A stretch of 7,549 nt of DNA from Capsulimonas sp. (GCA_025963815.1 JAOQAA010000384.1:1-7549); one strand, 5' to 3'. Shown: positions 1 to 6,450, counted from the stretch's first letter. The notes: a model not told the origin generated them from the sequence alone. A program made the numbers and translations.

Positions 1-30
1 CTGACGCAAGCCGTCTGCGTTACTAGTCCA

Positions 31-80
31 TTCCCCTCCAGCTGCGGGAGGCGTGGCCCGAAGGGCCGGGGTGGGTGGAA
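31..80. repeat. GC-rich palindromic (REP-like) intergenic element
   Basis: Two small inverted repeats lie side by side. CCTCC (35-39) pairs with GGAGG (47-51). GGCCC (55-59) pairs with GGGCC (63-67) across a GAA triloop, followed by a G-rich tail to about 80. This layout resembles the palindromic intergenic elements that are dispersed in many bacterial genomes, but only one copy lies in this window, so its repeat status is inferred. It could instead be the 3' hairpin of a transcript entering from the left, although no T-run follows. Bases 1-30 show nothing assignable; a short open frame ending at TAG 24-26 could be the tail of an upstream gene, but that cannot be established. Confidence 0.4.
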
Positions 81-145
81 CACGGCAGGGGGAAAACTTA
101 CCCAAGCGCGGGGGAATAGGTCCCAAAATTTCATAAACCCCGCTG

Positions 146-174
146 TTGACAATCCCCACACGCCAGGGTATACT
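146..174 (+). promoter_or_regulatory. Sigma-70-type promoter for the pseudopilin gene
   Basis: A perfect -35 box TTGACA (146-151) is separated by exactly 17 bp from a near-consensus -10 box TATACT (169-174). Transcription would start near 181. It would give a leader of about 130 nt before the GTG start at 313. The surrounding DNA (about 125-235) is more AT-rich than the genes, as expected for a promoter. A second TTGACA at 190-195 has no acceptable -10 partner at normal spacing. Confidence 0.75.
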
Positions 175-255
175 TCGACAACATCAATATTGACAGTAAG
201 TTTATTACAAAAGAAGTTTGACCGACTAGACAACTAGAGGTGAACGCCCATCGCT

Positions 256-285
256 GCGAATCGCATCCCGTGGATGCGATTTCGC
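256..285 (+). promoter_or_regulatory. Leader hairpin upstream of the pseudopilin
   Basis: The arms AATCGCATCC (259-268) and GGATGCGATT (272-281) are perfectly complementary across a 3-nt loop. Further pairs (GCG 256-258 with CGC 283-285) add to them past one extra T. The stem lies in the predicted 5' leader, 15 nt before the Shine-Dalgarno site. No T-run follows, so it is not a classic intrinsic terminator. Roles in mRNA stability or control of translation are possible. It also buries the ATG at 274, which argues against that codon as the start. Confidence 0.6.
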
Positions 286-300
286 GCTTTGCCGCACTCT

Positions 301-306
301 AGGAGA
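301..306 (+). promoter_or_regulatory. Shine-Dalgarno site fixing a GTG start
   Basis: AGGAGA lies 6 nt before GTG 313. The in-frame ATG at 274 has no such site and sits within a hairpin arm. Starting at 313 gives an N-terminus MNNRRSFG directly before the prepilin cleavage site, the usual short basic leader. Confidence 0.8.
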
Positions 307-312
307 ACCGTC

Positions 313-1140
313 GTGAATAACCGCCGCTCGTTTGGCTTTACATTGATTGAACTGCTCGTTGTGATCGCGATCATCGCGATCCTCGCCGCGATCCTGTTCC
401 CCGTCTTCGCCCAGGCCCGTGAAAAGGCCCGGCAAATCACCTGCGTATCCAACCAGAAGCAGATCGGCATCGCCATTCTGCAATATACCCAGGACTACGA
501 TGAGGCGCTGCCTCCGTCGAACTACAACGATCCACTGCAGCCGGCAAGCCCGTCGACATGGATGTTCATTATTGACTCGTACGTCAAGGCGGGTTATCCA
601 CACGCGGCCGCAGCGACAGGGAGTAGTGTCGCCAGTGTGTTTACCTGCCCCGACTATGCGGCGACGGCGGTGGCGGCGAATGCGACTCCTGCGCATAGCT
701 ACGTTGCGAACGCCAATATCATGCCGGCGTGGATCACCGGGACAGGCCAGACCGCGGCCACCAATCCGCCGGTGACCCTCGCGGCGCTGCGGGCTCCCGC
801 TCAAGTGGTCCTCATTGGCGAAGCCGCGGGCGGCTCACGGATATTCACCTATGGCGACGATGTGAATACGGCTCCGGTCATTCCTGGCCAGACCGCCGCT
901 GTTTTCGGTTCTACGCAGGCGATCTACTTGCGTGCTCGCCTTCGACACTCTGGCGGCTCCAATTATCTCTTCGGCGACGGCCACGTGAAGTGGTTCCACG
1001 GCCCTGGCGCGAGCTTTACGCCGACCGGTTCGACCTGGTACCCGGTCACGCCGGTGACCGCGACATCAAATATTGTGTGGCAGCAGAGCGCGTATCCGAA
1101 CGCGGGAGGATGGTTCGTTGAAGATCCCAACCAAAGCTAG
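313..1140 (+). CDS. Type II secretion/type IV pseudopilin-like protein, H-X9-DG type (DUF1559-related)
   Basis: A 275-aa prepilin-like protein. After a short basic leader (residues 1-8, ending in Gly8) comes the class III signal FTLIE, with Glu13 at position +5 of the mature chain. A hydrophobic helix runs to about residue 33, followed by AREKARQ. A prepilin peptidase would cut after Gly8, leaving the protein anchored by the helix. The C-terminal part carries the H-X9-DG motif (His212, Asp222, Gly223), known from a large family in Planctomycetes, Verrucomicrobia and Armatimonadota. Cys44 and Cys112 are placed like a conserved pair of the family and could form a disulfide (inference). These proteins are usually present in many copies per genome and their exact role is not settled; surface fibres or secretion pseudopili are proposed. 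An upstream ATG at 274 is in frame but less likely than GTG 313. The 3' end overlaps the next gene. Confidence 0.9.
   Translation: MNNRRSFGFTLIELLVVIAIIAILAAILFPVFAQAREKARQITCVSNQKQIGIAILQYTQDYDEALPPSNYNDPLQPASPSTWMFIIDSYVKAGYPHAAAATGSSVASVFTCPDYAATAVAANATPAHSYVANANIMPAWITGTGQTAATNPPVTLAALRAPAQVVLIGEAAGGSRIFTYGDDVNTAPVIPGQTAAVFGSTQAIYLRARLRHSGGSNYLFGDGHVKWFHGPGASFTPTGSTWYPVTPVTATSNIVWQQSAYPNAGGWFVEDPNQS
1104..1110 (+). promoter_or_regulatory. Shine-Dalgarno site inside the pseudopilin gene, fixing a TTG start
   Basis: GGGAGGA lies 7 nt before TTG 1118. The only in-frame ATG upstream (1073) would add 15 residues ([15 protein letters not shown]) in front of an otherwise ideal signal peptide and has no comparable site. 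The TTG start is therefore preferred, and translation is probably coupled to the upstream gene. Confidence 0.75.
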
Positions 1141-2326
1141 TTTGATTGTTCTGACGCTGGCCGCCGCGTGCGCGCCGGCCATGGCCGCTCCGTCCGCCGA
1201 AGACTTGATCCGTCAGAACGCCGCCGCGCTCCAGTCGGCGGCCTCATTGAAGGCCGACTTCGAGGAGATCGACTCGTACCCCGAGCCGTTCAAGGATCTC
1301 GCCCAGCGCGGAACGGCGACGCTGGCGAGGCCCGGGCAATTGCGCGTCGATATCCATCGCTTCCGACGTGTGGATGCGGACAAACCCTGGGCGGCGTCCG
1401 GCAACGACACCCTCGCGGTCTCGGACGGCAAGACTTACTGGTACGCCTTTCTGCATCCCAACAGCACGCAGACGCGTCAGGAAGCATTCACCGGCGCCAC
1501 TCCGCGCGCCGCTCTGAGGCAACTGCCAGCGCTCACGGCGTTCTTCGCCACCGGCGACGCCGCGCTCCCCGGCCAGTCCGGCCCGACCGTATTGGAAGCC
1601 GACGAGACCTGGGAAGGCGCAAAGTACCATGTCGTTACGTACGATGTCGGCTCTGAAGGCGGCCCGGCTTCGAAAGCCCGCGCCTATCTCGGCGACGATT
1701 CGATCGTGCACCGTCTTGTCTTTACTACTCAAACTCCCAAAGGGATCGCCACCAAGGAATGGAACCTGCGTAACATTCAGGTTAACGCTCCCGCGCCGGC
1801 GTCGACATTCGCTTATGCGCCGCCCGCCGACGCCACCCCGCTGAACGGTTCGCCGCGCGGCGCCCAGCTCGCGGAAGGCGCTCCCGCCCCGGACTTCACG
1901 CTGCGCGACGCGCATGGCGCTCCGGTCAAGCTTTCGGATTACAAGGGCATGACCGTAGTTCTGGAGTTCTGGGAGACCTGGTGCTTGCCCTGCAACCAAT
2001 CGCTCCCGCACGCCCAAGCCATTTCGCACGCCAATAAAGACAAGAACACCGTGACTCTGGCCGTCGCGATCTGGGACAGTCAAAAGGGGTTCGACGCCTG
2101 GATCAAGAAGCACGACTACCCGGATATCCGATTTGCGATCGATCCCAGCCCGCAGGGCAAAGACGTCGCTTCTTCTCTTTATCACATCGCGACCACGCCG
2201 ACCACGTTCGTGATCGGCCCCGATGGAAACGTCGTCAAAGCCATCCCCGGCTTCAACGGCAAAACCGATGTCCTCGAAGCCGCCATCGCCGCCGCCCAGG
2301 CGCCGAAGACGGCCAGCGCACAATAG
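1118..2326 (+). CDS. Exported LolA-like/TlpA-type thioredoxin fusion protein
   Basis: A 402-aa protein. Residues 1-23 form a Sec signal peptide (MKIPTK, hydrophobic core, cleavage after A-M-A). Cys18 is not in a good lipobox because Ala is at -3. Residues about 25-235 resemble the LolA/DUF2092 outer-membrane lipoprotein-sorting fold: an [12 protein letters not shown] start, then beta-rich stretches including DGKTYWYA. Residues about 245-400 are an AhpC/TSA- or TlpA-type redoxin with FWETWCLPC (Cys289, Cys292) and a cis-proline at Pro361 in TTPTTF. Those two are the only cysteines in the mature chain. The likely role is periplasmic thiol-disulfide exchange, with the LolA-like part binding a lipid or hydrophobic partner; the partner is unknown. 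The gene begins inside the pseudopilin gene with a 23-nt overlap, suggesting co-transcription from the promoter at 146. It converges on the nuclease gene with a 14-bp gap. Confidence 0.85.
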   Translation: MKIPTKASLIVLTLAAACAPAMAAPSAEDLIRQNAAALQSAASLKADFEEIDSYPEPFKDLAQRGTATLARPGQLRVDIHRFRRVDADKPWAASGNDTLAVSDGKTYWYAFLHPNSTQTRQEAFTGATPRAALRQLPALTAFFATGDAALPGQSGPTVLEADETWEGAKYHVVTYDVGSEGGPASKARAYLGDDSIVHRLVFTTQTPKGIATKEWNLRNIQVNAPAPASTFAYAPPADATPLNGSPRGAQLAEGAPAPDFTLRDAHGAPVKLSDYKGMTVVLEFWETWCLPCNQSLPHAQAISHANKDKNTVTLAVAIWDSQKGFDAWIKKHDYPDIRFAIDPSPQGKDVASSLYHIATTPTTFVIGPDGNVVKAIPGFNGKTDVLEAAIAAAQAPKTASAQ

Positions 2327-2340
2327 CTCCCCCTCTGGGA

Positions 2341-3177
2341 TCAATCCGGAGACGCCTCCCCGGCGTCTCCGCTTTCCTCAACCCACTCCATCAGCCACGC
2401 CCGCAAATCTTCCTTGGTCGGCAGGTAGAGCTGGTAAGCCGCAGCAAAAATATTGGCGTCTTTCGGCAAGGTCAGTTCGACCAGGGCGTCCTTCTTGCGC
2501 CTGCACAGCACGATGCCGACGGTCGGGTCTTCCTCGGGCGTCTTCACATATCGGTCGAAGTAATTCACATACATCTGCATCTGTCCAAGGTCCTGATACG
2601 TCAATTGATCGAGCTTCAAATCGATCAGCACATAACAGCGCAGCAGTCGGTTGTAAAAAACGAGATCGACGTAAAAGTGATCTTCATCGAACGTGAATCG
2701 TTTCTGCCGCCCCTCAAATAAAAACCCCTTGCCAAGCTCCAGCAGAAAATGCTCCAGCTTGGAAATGATCGCTCTTTCCAGATCGCTCTCGGAATACCCT
2801 GGACTGGCTTCCAGCCCCAGAAACTCCAAAACGTATGGATCCTTGATAACATCGGCCGGCGTGGAGACGATTTGTCCTCCGTGCGCCAGATATTCAAGAT
2901 GCGTTTTAGAATAACCGCGCCCGAACTCGGCGCTCAAACTGGCGGCAAGATGATTGAGTGTTTCTTTGCCATAGGGCGCACGCTGCTGGCCTTGCTGTTC
3001 GTGTTCGACAATCAAGCGTCCAATCTCGTAATTCGTGCGGACCTGGAGCGAGTTGATGCTGACGGCGGCGGCTCGGCGGGCGGATTGCAGCAGAGAACGC
3101 ACCTGGGCGACAAGAGGGCCAAGGCCGTCATCGGCGATTTCTAACGAGACGATGGGTGTGGGTTCCGGTTTCTTCAT
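2341..3177 (-). CDS. DUF1016/YhcG-type PD-(D/E)xK nuclease family protein, internally shortened
   Basis: A 278-aa protein of the DUF1016 (YhcG) family. Residues about 20-95 match the N-terminal part (RTNYEIGRLIVEHEQQG, then LSAEFGRGYSKTHLEYL). Residues about 101-265 match the C-terminal nuclease part (GQIVSTPADVIKDPYVLEFLGL, then FYVDLVFYNRLLRCYVLIDLKL). The putative catalytic residues Asp171, Asp186 and Lys188 are present. Family members are usually about 340-375 aa. The missing stretch falls between the two parts at about residues 95-101, where relatives carry a winged-helix-like block (SWSHY...NWS.REL...LYERLALS); this comparison is from memory. The reading frame is intact. The start ATG has GGAG 9 nt upstream. 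The family is linked to nucleic-acid cleavage and is often found near restriction-modification or mobile genes, but no such neighbour is visible here. It may be a functional short form or a decaying gene. Confidence 0.85.
   Translation of the reverse strand: MKKPEPTPIVSLEIADDGLGPLVAQVRSLLQSARRAAAVSINSLQVRTNYEIGRLIVEHEQQGQQRAPYGKETLNHLAASLSAEFGRGYSKTHLEYLAHGGQIVSTPADVIKDPYVLEFLGLEASPGYSESDLERAIISKLEHFLLELGKGFLFEGRQKRFTFDEDHFYVDLVFYNRLLRCYVLIDLKLDQLTYQDLGQMQMYVNYFDRYVKTPEEDPTVGIVLCRRKKDALVELTLPKDANIFAAAYQLYLPTKEDLRAWLMEWVEESGDAGEASPD
2348..2370. terminator. Terminator-like hairpin between convergent genes
   Basis: GGAGACGCC (2348-2356) and GGCGTCTCC (2362-2370) form a perfect 9-bp stem with a TCCCC loop, 21 nt after the stop of the thioredoxin gene. 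A short GCTTTCC tail follows on the plus strand, so termination may be weak. The hairpin lies within the last codons of the convergent nuclease gene, where the encoded tail (SGDAGEASPD) looks unconserved. Confidence 0.5.
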
Positions 3178-3307
3178 GGGAATGGGCTCCGGTTCAGCGA
3201 TGGCGAATGTCCAATATCTTAACGTAAACCGGTGGCGCGTCCCTCTCCAGCGCCCTTCTTATTCTGCCGACAATATCGATAAGGCGACCGCTAACGTCGC
3301 CGGCAGG

Positions 3308-4423
3308 ATGAGAAAAAACGTGGTAAAGCATCTTACGATCGCGCTCGCCGAGCAAAACAGCGCGCTGATCGAGCAAAATCAAATTTTAGAGAGCCGGCTT
3401 CAGGATGTCCAGGACGACATCGATGTGCTGGTGCGCAGCGGACGCTGGCTGATCTGGCATGCGGACGTGGCGGAAACGGAGCCGGGGTTCGCCAACGACT
3501 GGCGCTTCCGGTCGGATTATGCCGAGGCGGCGCTCAGTTGGCTTCCAATCGCTGTGGATGACAATCAGGACTTCAGCACGGCCATCACCTGCGCCCGGCC
3601 GCCGGAAGACAGCGAGATCTGCCACGTCAATTGCTCGAATGCATTGTATGGCGGACTTCCGGGGTACTCACAAGAGTTTCGGGTGCGGACGCGGACGGGA
3701 GACATCCGGTGGCTGGCGGAGACGGTTGCGGTCGAACATGTCTCGCCCACCCAATGGCGCTTGACGGGGATCGCCATCGACATTACCGAGAGCAAGCAAG
3801 TGGAACAGGAACTGGAGTTGATGCGGCGTGAGGTAATGAGCCAGAACGCCGAGCTTCAGGACGCGCAGGCGGAATTGGAAGCGCAGAACGATGAGCTGGC
3901 GCGCGCCAACGCCCGTCTGGAAAGCCTGGCGACGACGGACGGCCTGACGGGCCTGAAGAACCATCGCGCCTTTCAAGAAGCGCTGGAACACGAGTGGCGA
4001 GGAGCGCAGCGCCACGGGGGGCCGCTCTCGCTGATTTTCCTGGACATCGATTACTTTAAGAATTACAACGACGCCTACGGGCATCCCGCCGGCGACGAGG
4101 TGCTGAAGCAAGTGGGAATATTGCTGATGGAAGGCGCGCGCGACATCGACTGCGTGGCGCGCTACGGCGGCGAGGAGTTCGTGGTGCTCGCGCCGCGGAC
4201 CGACGCGGAGGGCGTCCTCGCCCTCGCCGAGCGTTTCCGCCGGCGCATCGCAGCAGCGTCATTCCCGCATCGAAAAATCACCGCCAGTTTCGGTGTCGCC
4301 ACCCAGCGCGCCACATTCGGCGACGCCAAAATCCTGATCCAGACAGCCGACGCCGGCCTTTACGCCGCCAAAGCGCAAGGCCGAAACTGCGTCTCCCTCG
4401 CGATTACGGAGGCGACGGCTTAA
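3308..4423 (+). CDS. PAS-GGDEF diguanylate cyclase
   Basis: A 371-aa protein (from ATG 3308) that would make cyclic di-GMP from two GTP. Residues about 1-40 are a helical segment. Residues about 41-167 are a PAS/PAC sensor ending in GDIRWL...GIAIDITESK. Residues about 167-209 are a coiled-coil linker rich in Glu, Gln and Leu, typical of dimerising cyclases. Residues about 209-364 are the GGDEF domain, with TTDGLTGLKNHRAF, the metal site LDIDYFKNYND (Asp246, Asp248) and active-site GGEEF (287-291). Five residues upstream, RDID (278-281) is the RxxD inhibitory site, so product feedback is expected. There is no transmembrane segment, so it is cytosolic. The start is uncertain: ATG 3200 would add 36 residues and leave only 22 bp to the divergent nuclease gene, and neither ATG has a well-spaced Shine-Dalgarno site. 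ATG 3308 leaves room for divergent promoters and is preferred. Its ligand is unknown. Confidence 0.88.
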   Translation: MRKNVVKHLTIALAEQNSALIEQNQILESRLQDVQDDIDVLVRSGRWLIWHADVAETEPGFANDWRFRSDYAEAALSWLPIAVDDNQDFSTAITCARPPEDSEICHVNCSNALYGGLPGYSQEFRVRTRTGDIRWLAETVAVEHVSPTQWRLTGIAIDITESKQVEQELELMRREVMSQNAELQDAQAELEAQNDELARANARLESLATTDGLTGLKNHRAFQEALEHEWRGAQRHGGPLSLIFLDIDYFKNYNDAYGHPAGDEVLKQVGILLMEGARDIDCVARYGGEEFVVLAPRTDAEGVLALAERFRRRIAAASFPHRKITASFGVATQRATFGDAKILIQTADAGLYAAKAQGRNCVSLAITEATA

Positions 4424-5331
4424 GCGAAAGAGCGTTCCCAGTCGTCCGCGATCGCTCGCAATCGGGCAATGTCGCGCCGGGGCGGCGCGCCGAACATCCG
4501 GGCGTATTCGCGGCTGAACTGCGATGAGCTTTCGTAGCCGACCTGATAGGAAGCGGTATCGACATTGGCGGCGTCGGTCACCATCAAGCGGCGCGCTTCG
4601 AGCAGACGCATCTGTTTCTGGTACTGCAGCGGCGTCATCGACGTCAGCGTTTTGAACTGCCGATGGAACGCCGAAGGGCTCATTTGCGCCGTGAGCGCGA
4701 GATCTTCAATACGGACAGTTTCCGCGAAGCGGCCACGCAGTTCATGGATCGCGCGAATAATATCCTGCGCGTGGCCGTTCCCCAGCGCGATCCGGGCGAC
4801 TTCGGCGCCGTTTGGTCCGGTCAGCAGCCGGTAACAAATCTCGCGCATGATCGAGGACGTCAGGATCGGGATGGCCTCTGGTTCGCCAAGCAGCCGGACT
4901 ATGCGCAGCGCGCAGTCCGCCAGGGGGCCGTCGATGTCCCGCACGAACACCCCCATTCCAAGCTCGCCGCTCGTCTTCAGCGGCGTATTCAGCGCCTCCA
5001 AAACCTCACGCATGATGGCCAGATCAAACTGGATAATGACGCCGAGATATGGCTCGTCTGGGCTGGCCTGGGCGATGCGGCTGAAGGCCGGCATTTCCAC
5101 ACTGACCACCAGCGCCTGCCCCGCCCGGTAGTCAAACCGCGTGTCTCCAAACATCGTCCACTTCGCGCCCTGCACAACGAGGCAGAGCGCGGGCTTGAAG
5201 ATCAGGTGGCTCGGCATCTTTTCCTCATTGGACCGAAGGATCGTCAAACCCGGAACAGGCGTGACGAACGGACTCGCCCCCGACTGGGCGTCGGTATAAC
5301 GCGTGACGACTTCCCGCAATGCATCAGACAT
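4420..5331 (-). CDS. AraC-family transcriptional regulator (AraC_N cupin type)
   Basis: A 303-aa regulator. Residues about 25-180 are the AraC_N-type sensing domain (PSHLIFKPALCLVVQGAK, then YRAGQALVVSVEMP, typical of the cupin-like fold in YqhC-like regulators). Residues about 195-295 are the DNA-binding domain with two helix-turn-helix motifs: RIEDLALTAQMSPSAFHRQF at 207-226, and VGYESSSQFSREYARMFGAPP at 264-284. The start ATG has AAGGGAGA about 8 nt upstream. It is divergent from the SDR gene across 155 bp, and such regulators commonly control the adjacent oxidoreductase, so that is the likely target (inference). Its stop codon overlaps that of the cyclase gene in the palindrome TTAA (4420-4423), with no evident terminator between them. 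The effector is unknown; aldehydes or other reactive carbonyls are plausible by analogy only. Confidence 0.9.
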   Translation of the reverse strand: MSDALREVVTRYTDAQSGASPFVTPVPGLTILRSNEEKMPSHLIFKPALCLVVQGAKWTMFGDTRFDYRAGQALVVSVEMPAFSRIAQASPDEPYLGVIIQFDLAIMREVLEALNTPLKTSGELGMGVFVRDIDGPLADCALRIVRLLGEPEAIPILTSSIMREICYRLLTGPNGAEVARIALGNGHAQDIIRAIHELRGRFAETVRIEDLALTAQMSPSAFHRQFKTLTSMTPLQYQKQMRLLEARRLMVTDAANVDTASYQVGYESSSQFSREYARMFGAPPRRDIARLRAIADDWERSFA

Positions 5332-5486
5332 CTTGGCGTCTCCCTTCTTCCACTTACCATACCTTTCCAGCCCGGCAAAACCATCGCCCGAGCAGGAATA
5401 GGCAGAAAATGGGCAAGATCAGGCGCCCGCTCTCCCGGTGAGCCAGAGGTACGATAACTCCAGCAAAACATCGCCAGGAGTAAGCA
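5332..5486. promoter_or_regulatory. Divergent control region between the AraC regulator and the SDR
   Basis: This 155-bp region must hold promoters for both genes. I see no strong -35/-10 pair on either strand; TATGGT on the minus strand and TACGAT (5450-5455) on the plus strand are weak -10 candidates. A near-identical direct repeat, GCAAAACCATCGCC (5375-5388) and GCAAAACATCGCC (5463-5475), lies close upstream of each start codon. It is a candidate regulator site. The SDR has a strong Shine-Dalgarno AGGAG (5476-5480), 6 nt before its ATG. Confidence 0.45.
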
Positions 5487-6248
5487 ATGCCCACACAAAA
5501 TAAGATCGCAATTGTCACGGGAGGCAGCCGCGGCATCGGCCGCAATATCGTACTGAGCCTCGCCCAGCGCGGCGTCGACTCCATCATTACCTACCACTCA
5601 AATCTGGCGGAAGCCGAAAAAGTCACCGCCCTCGCCGCCGAAGCGGGCCGCAAAGCCATCGCCCTTCGCCTCGATACGGGCGACATCACCGCCTTCGATC
5701 CATTTGTCGAAAGCGTACGCGAGGCGCTGGCGAAAATGGGCGCGGATCGCTTCGATTATCTCGTCAACAACGCCGGCGTCTCTCTCCACAACGCATTCGA
5801 CCAGACGACCGAGGAGCAGTTGGACACCGTCTACAATGTCCACTTTAAGGGCGTCTTCTTTCTGACGCAGAAACTCCTACCGGTGATCAATGATGGCGGC
5901 CGAATCGTAAACCTCTCCTCCGGCCTGACCCGCATGTCGTATCCGGGAAGCTCCGCCTACGCCTCCATGAAGGGCGCCGTCGAAGTGCTGACACGCTTCC
6001 TGGCGGCGGAACTCGGCCCGCGCCGCATCGCCGTCAACACCGTCGCCCCCGGCGCCATCGCCACCGACTTCAGCGGCGGCATGGTCCGCGACAACCCCGA
6101 AATCAACAAGCTCGTCGCCGACCACACCGCCCTCGGCCGCGCCGGCCTTCCCGACGACATCGGCCCGATGGTCGCGTCGTTATTGAGTGAGGATAACCGA
6201 TGGGTGAACGCCCAGCGAATTGAGGTTTCTGGTGGGATGGGGTTGTAA
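5487..6248 (+). CDS. Classical short-chain dehydrogenase/reductase (SDR) oxidoreductase
   Basis: A 253-aa NAD(P)-dependent oxidoreductase of the length usual for classical SDRs. The Rossmann nucleotide-binding motif TGGSRGIG is at residues 11-18, NNAG at 94-97 and the structural Asn near 117. The catalytic triad is Ser145, Tyr158 and Lys162 (YASMK). The sequence PGAIATDFSGG and the C-terminal tail WVNAQRIEVSGG are also characteristic. The Arg15 of GGSRGIG suggests, without proving, a preference for NADPH. The substrate cannot be read from sequence; a small carbonyl compound or alcohol is likely. The gene starts at ATG with AGGAG 6 nt upstream, and diverges from the AraC-family regulator that probably controls it. 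A long hairpin follows the stop codon by 17 nt. Confidence 0.92.
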   Translation: MPTQNKIAIVTGGSRGIGRNIVLSLAQRGVDSIITYHSNLAEAEKVTALAAEAGRKAIALRLDTGDITAFDPFVESVREALAKMGADRFDYLVNNAGVSLHNAFDQTTEEQLDTVYNVHFKGVFFLTQKLLPVINDGGRIVNLSSGLTRMSYPGSSAYASMKGAVEVLTRFLAAELGPRRIAVNTVAPGAIATDFSGGMVRDNPEINKLVADHTALGRAGLPDDIGPMVASLLSEDNRWVNAQRIEVSGGMGL

Positions 6249-6265
6249 GGCAGAATGAGACGTAG

Positions 6266-6304
6266 CGGCAGATTCGCCAGAAGGCTTCTGGCGAATCTAT
6301 GCCG
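6266..6304 (+). terminator. Long hairpin downstream of the SDR gene
   Basis: GATTCGCCAGAAG (6271-6283) is perfectly complementary to CTTCTGGCGAATC (6285-6297) around a single central base, leaving a minimal loop. The stem extends through CGGCA (6266-6270) with TGCCG (6300-6304) past a 2-nt bulge. The total is about 17 bp. It begins 17 nt after the SDR stop. No T-run follows, so it may act as an mRNA 3' end protector or a factor-dependent terminator rather than a standard intrinsic one. Confidence 0.6.
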
Positions 6305-6323
6305 ACTTGTCGTGGCGCCACCA

Positions 6324-6341
6324 ATGGGTGAACGCCCAGCG
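6324..6341 (+). repeat. 18-bp copy of the SDR 3' coding end
   Basis: The 18 bases at 6200-6217, which encode the conserved SDR tail WVNAQ, recur exactly here. The same frame continues as WVNAQRAIASGG (from 6325), against WVNAQRIEVSGG in the real gene. Agreement at the amino-acid level beyond the identical DNA suggests a remnant of a diverged SDR gene end. The stretch is short, and a chance or local duplication is possible. Confidence 0.4.
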
Positions 6342-6361
6342 CGCCATAGCGTCAGGAGGCC

Positions 6362-6390
6362 TTGACAGAGCGAGACCAGTTCGCCATAAT
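6362..6390 (+). promoter_or_regulatory. Sigma-70-type promoter for the methyltransferase gene
   Basis: A -35 box TTGACA (6362-6367) and -10 box CATAAT (6385-6390) are separated by 17 bp. The start of transcription would fall near 6397, giving a 5' leader of about 340 nt before the TTG start at 6737. No better promoter is evident nearer to the gene. Confidence 0.6.
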
Positions 6391-6450
6391 CCCATTATTG
6401 CGACAACCATCGGGCGTCGCTAACACCGGACGGCGTTCTGCCCGTCCTCG

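Noticed and set aside
190..218. Second TTGACA as a possible additional promoter
   Set aside because: No -10-like hexamer lies at 16-18 bp spacing; bases 213-218 are GAAGTT.
239..250. GGTGAACGCCCA, a 12-base match to the repeat at 6203-6214 and 6327-6338
   Set aside because: The match does not extend and the context differs (non-coding leader versus SDR coding end), so chance is the simplest explanation.
226..804. 192-codon minus-strand open frame opposite the pseudopilin start
   Set aside because: Arg-rich shadow with no domain. It would run through the promoter-proximal leader and the prepilin signal on the other strand.
1244..2344. 366-codon open frame on the minus strand opposite the thioredoxin fusion gene
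   Set aside because: It is a shadow of GC-rich coding sequence: no recognisable domain, Arg/Gly-rich low-complexity translation, and full overlap with a gene that has clear motifs.
4663..5457. 264-codon plus-strand open frame opposite the AraC gene
   Set aside because: The translation is rich in Arg, Gln and Asp with no known motif, while the opposite strand encodes clear AraC helix-turn-helix motifs.
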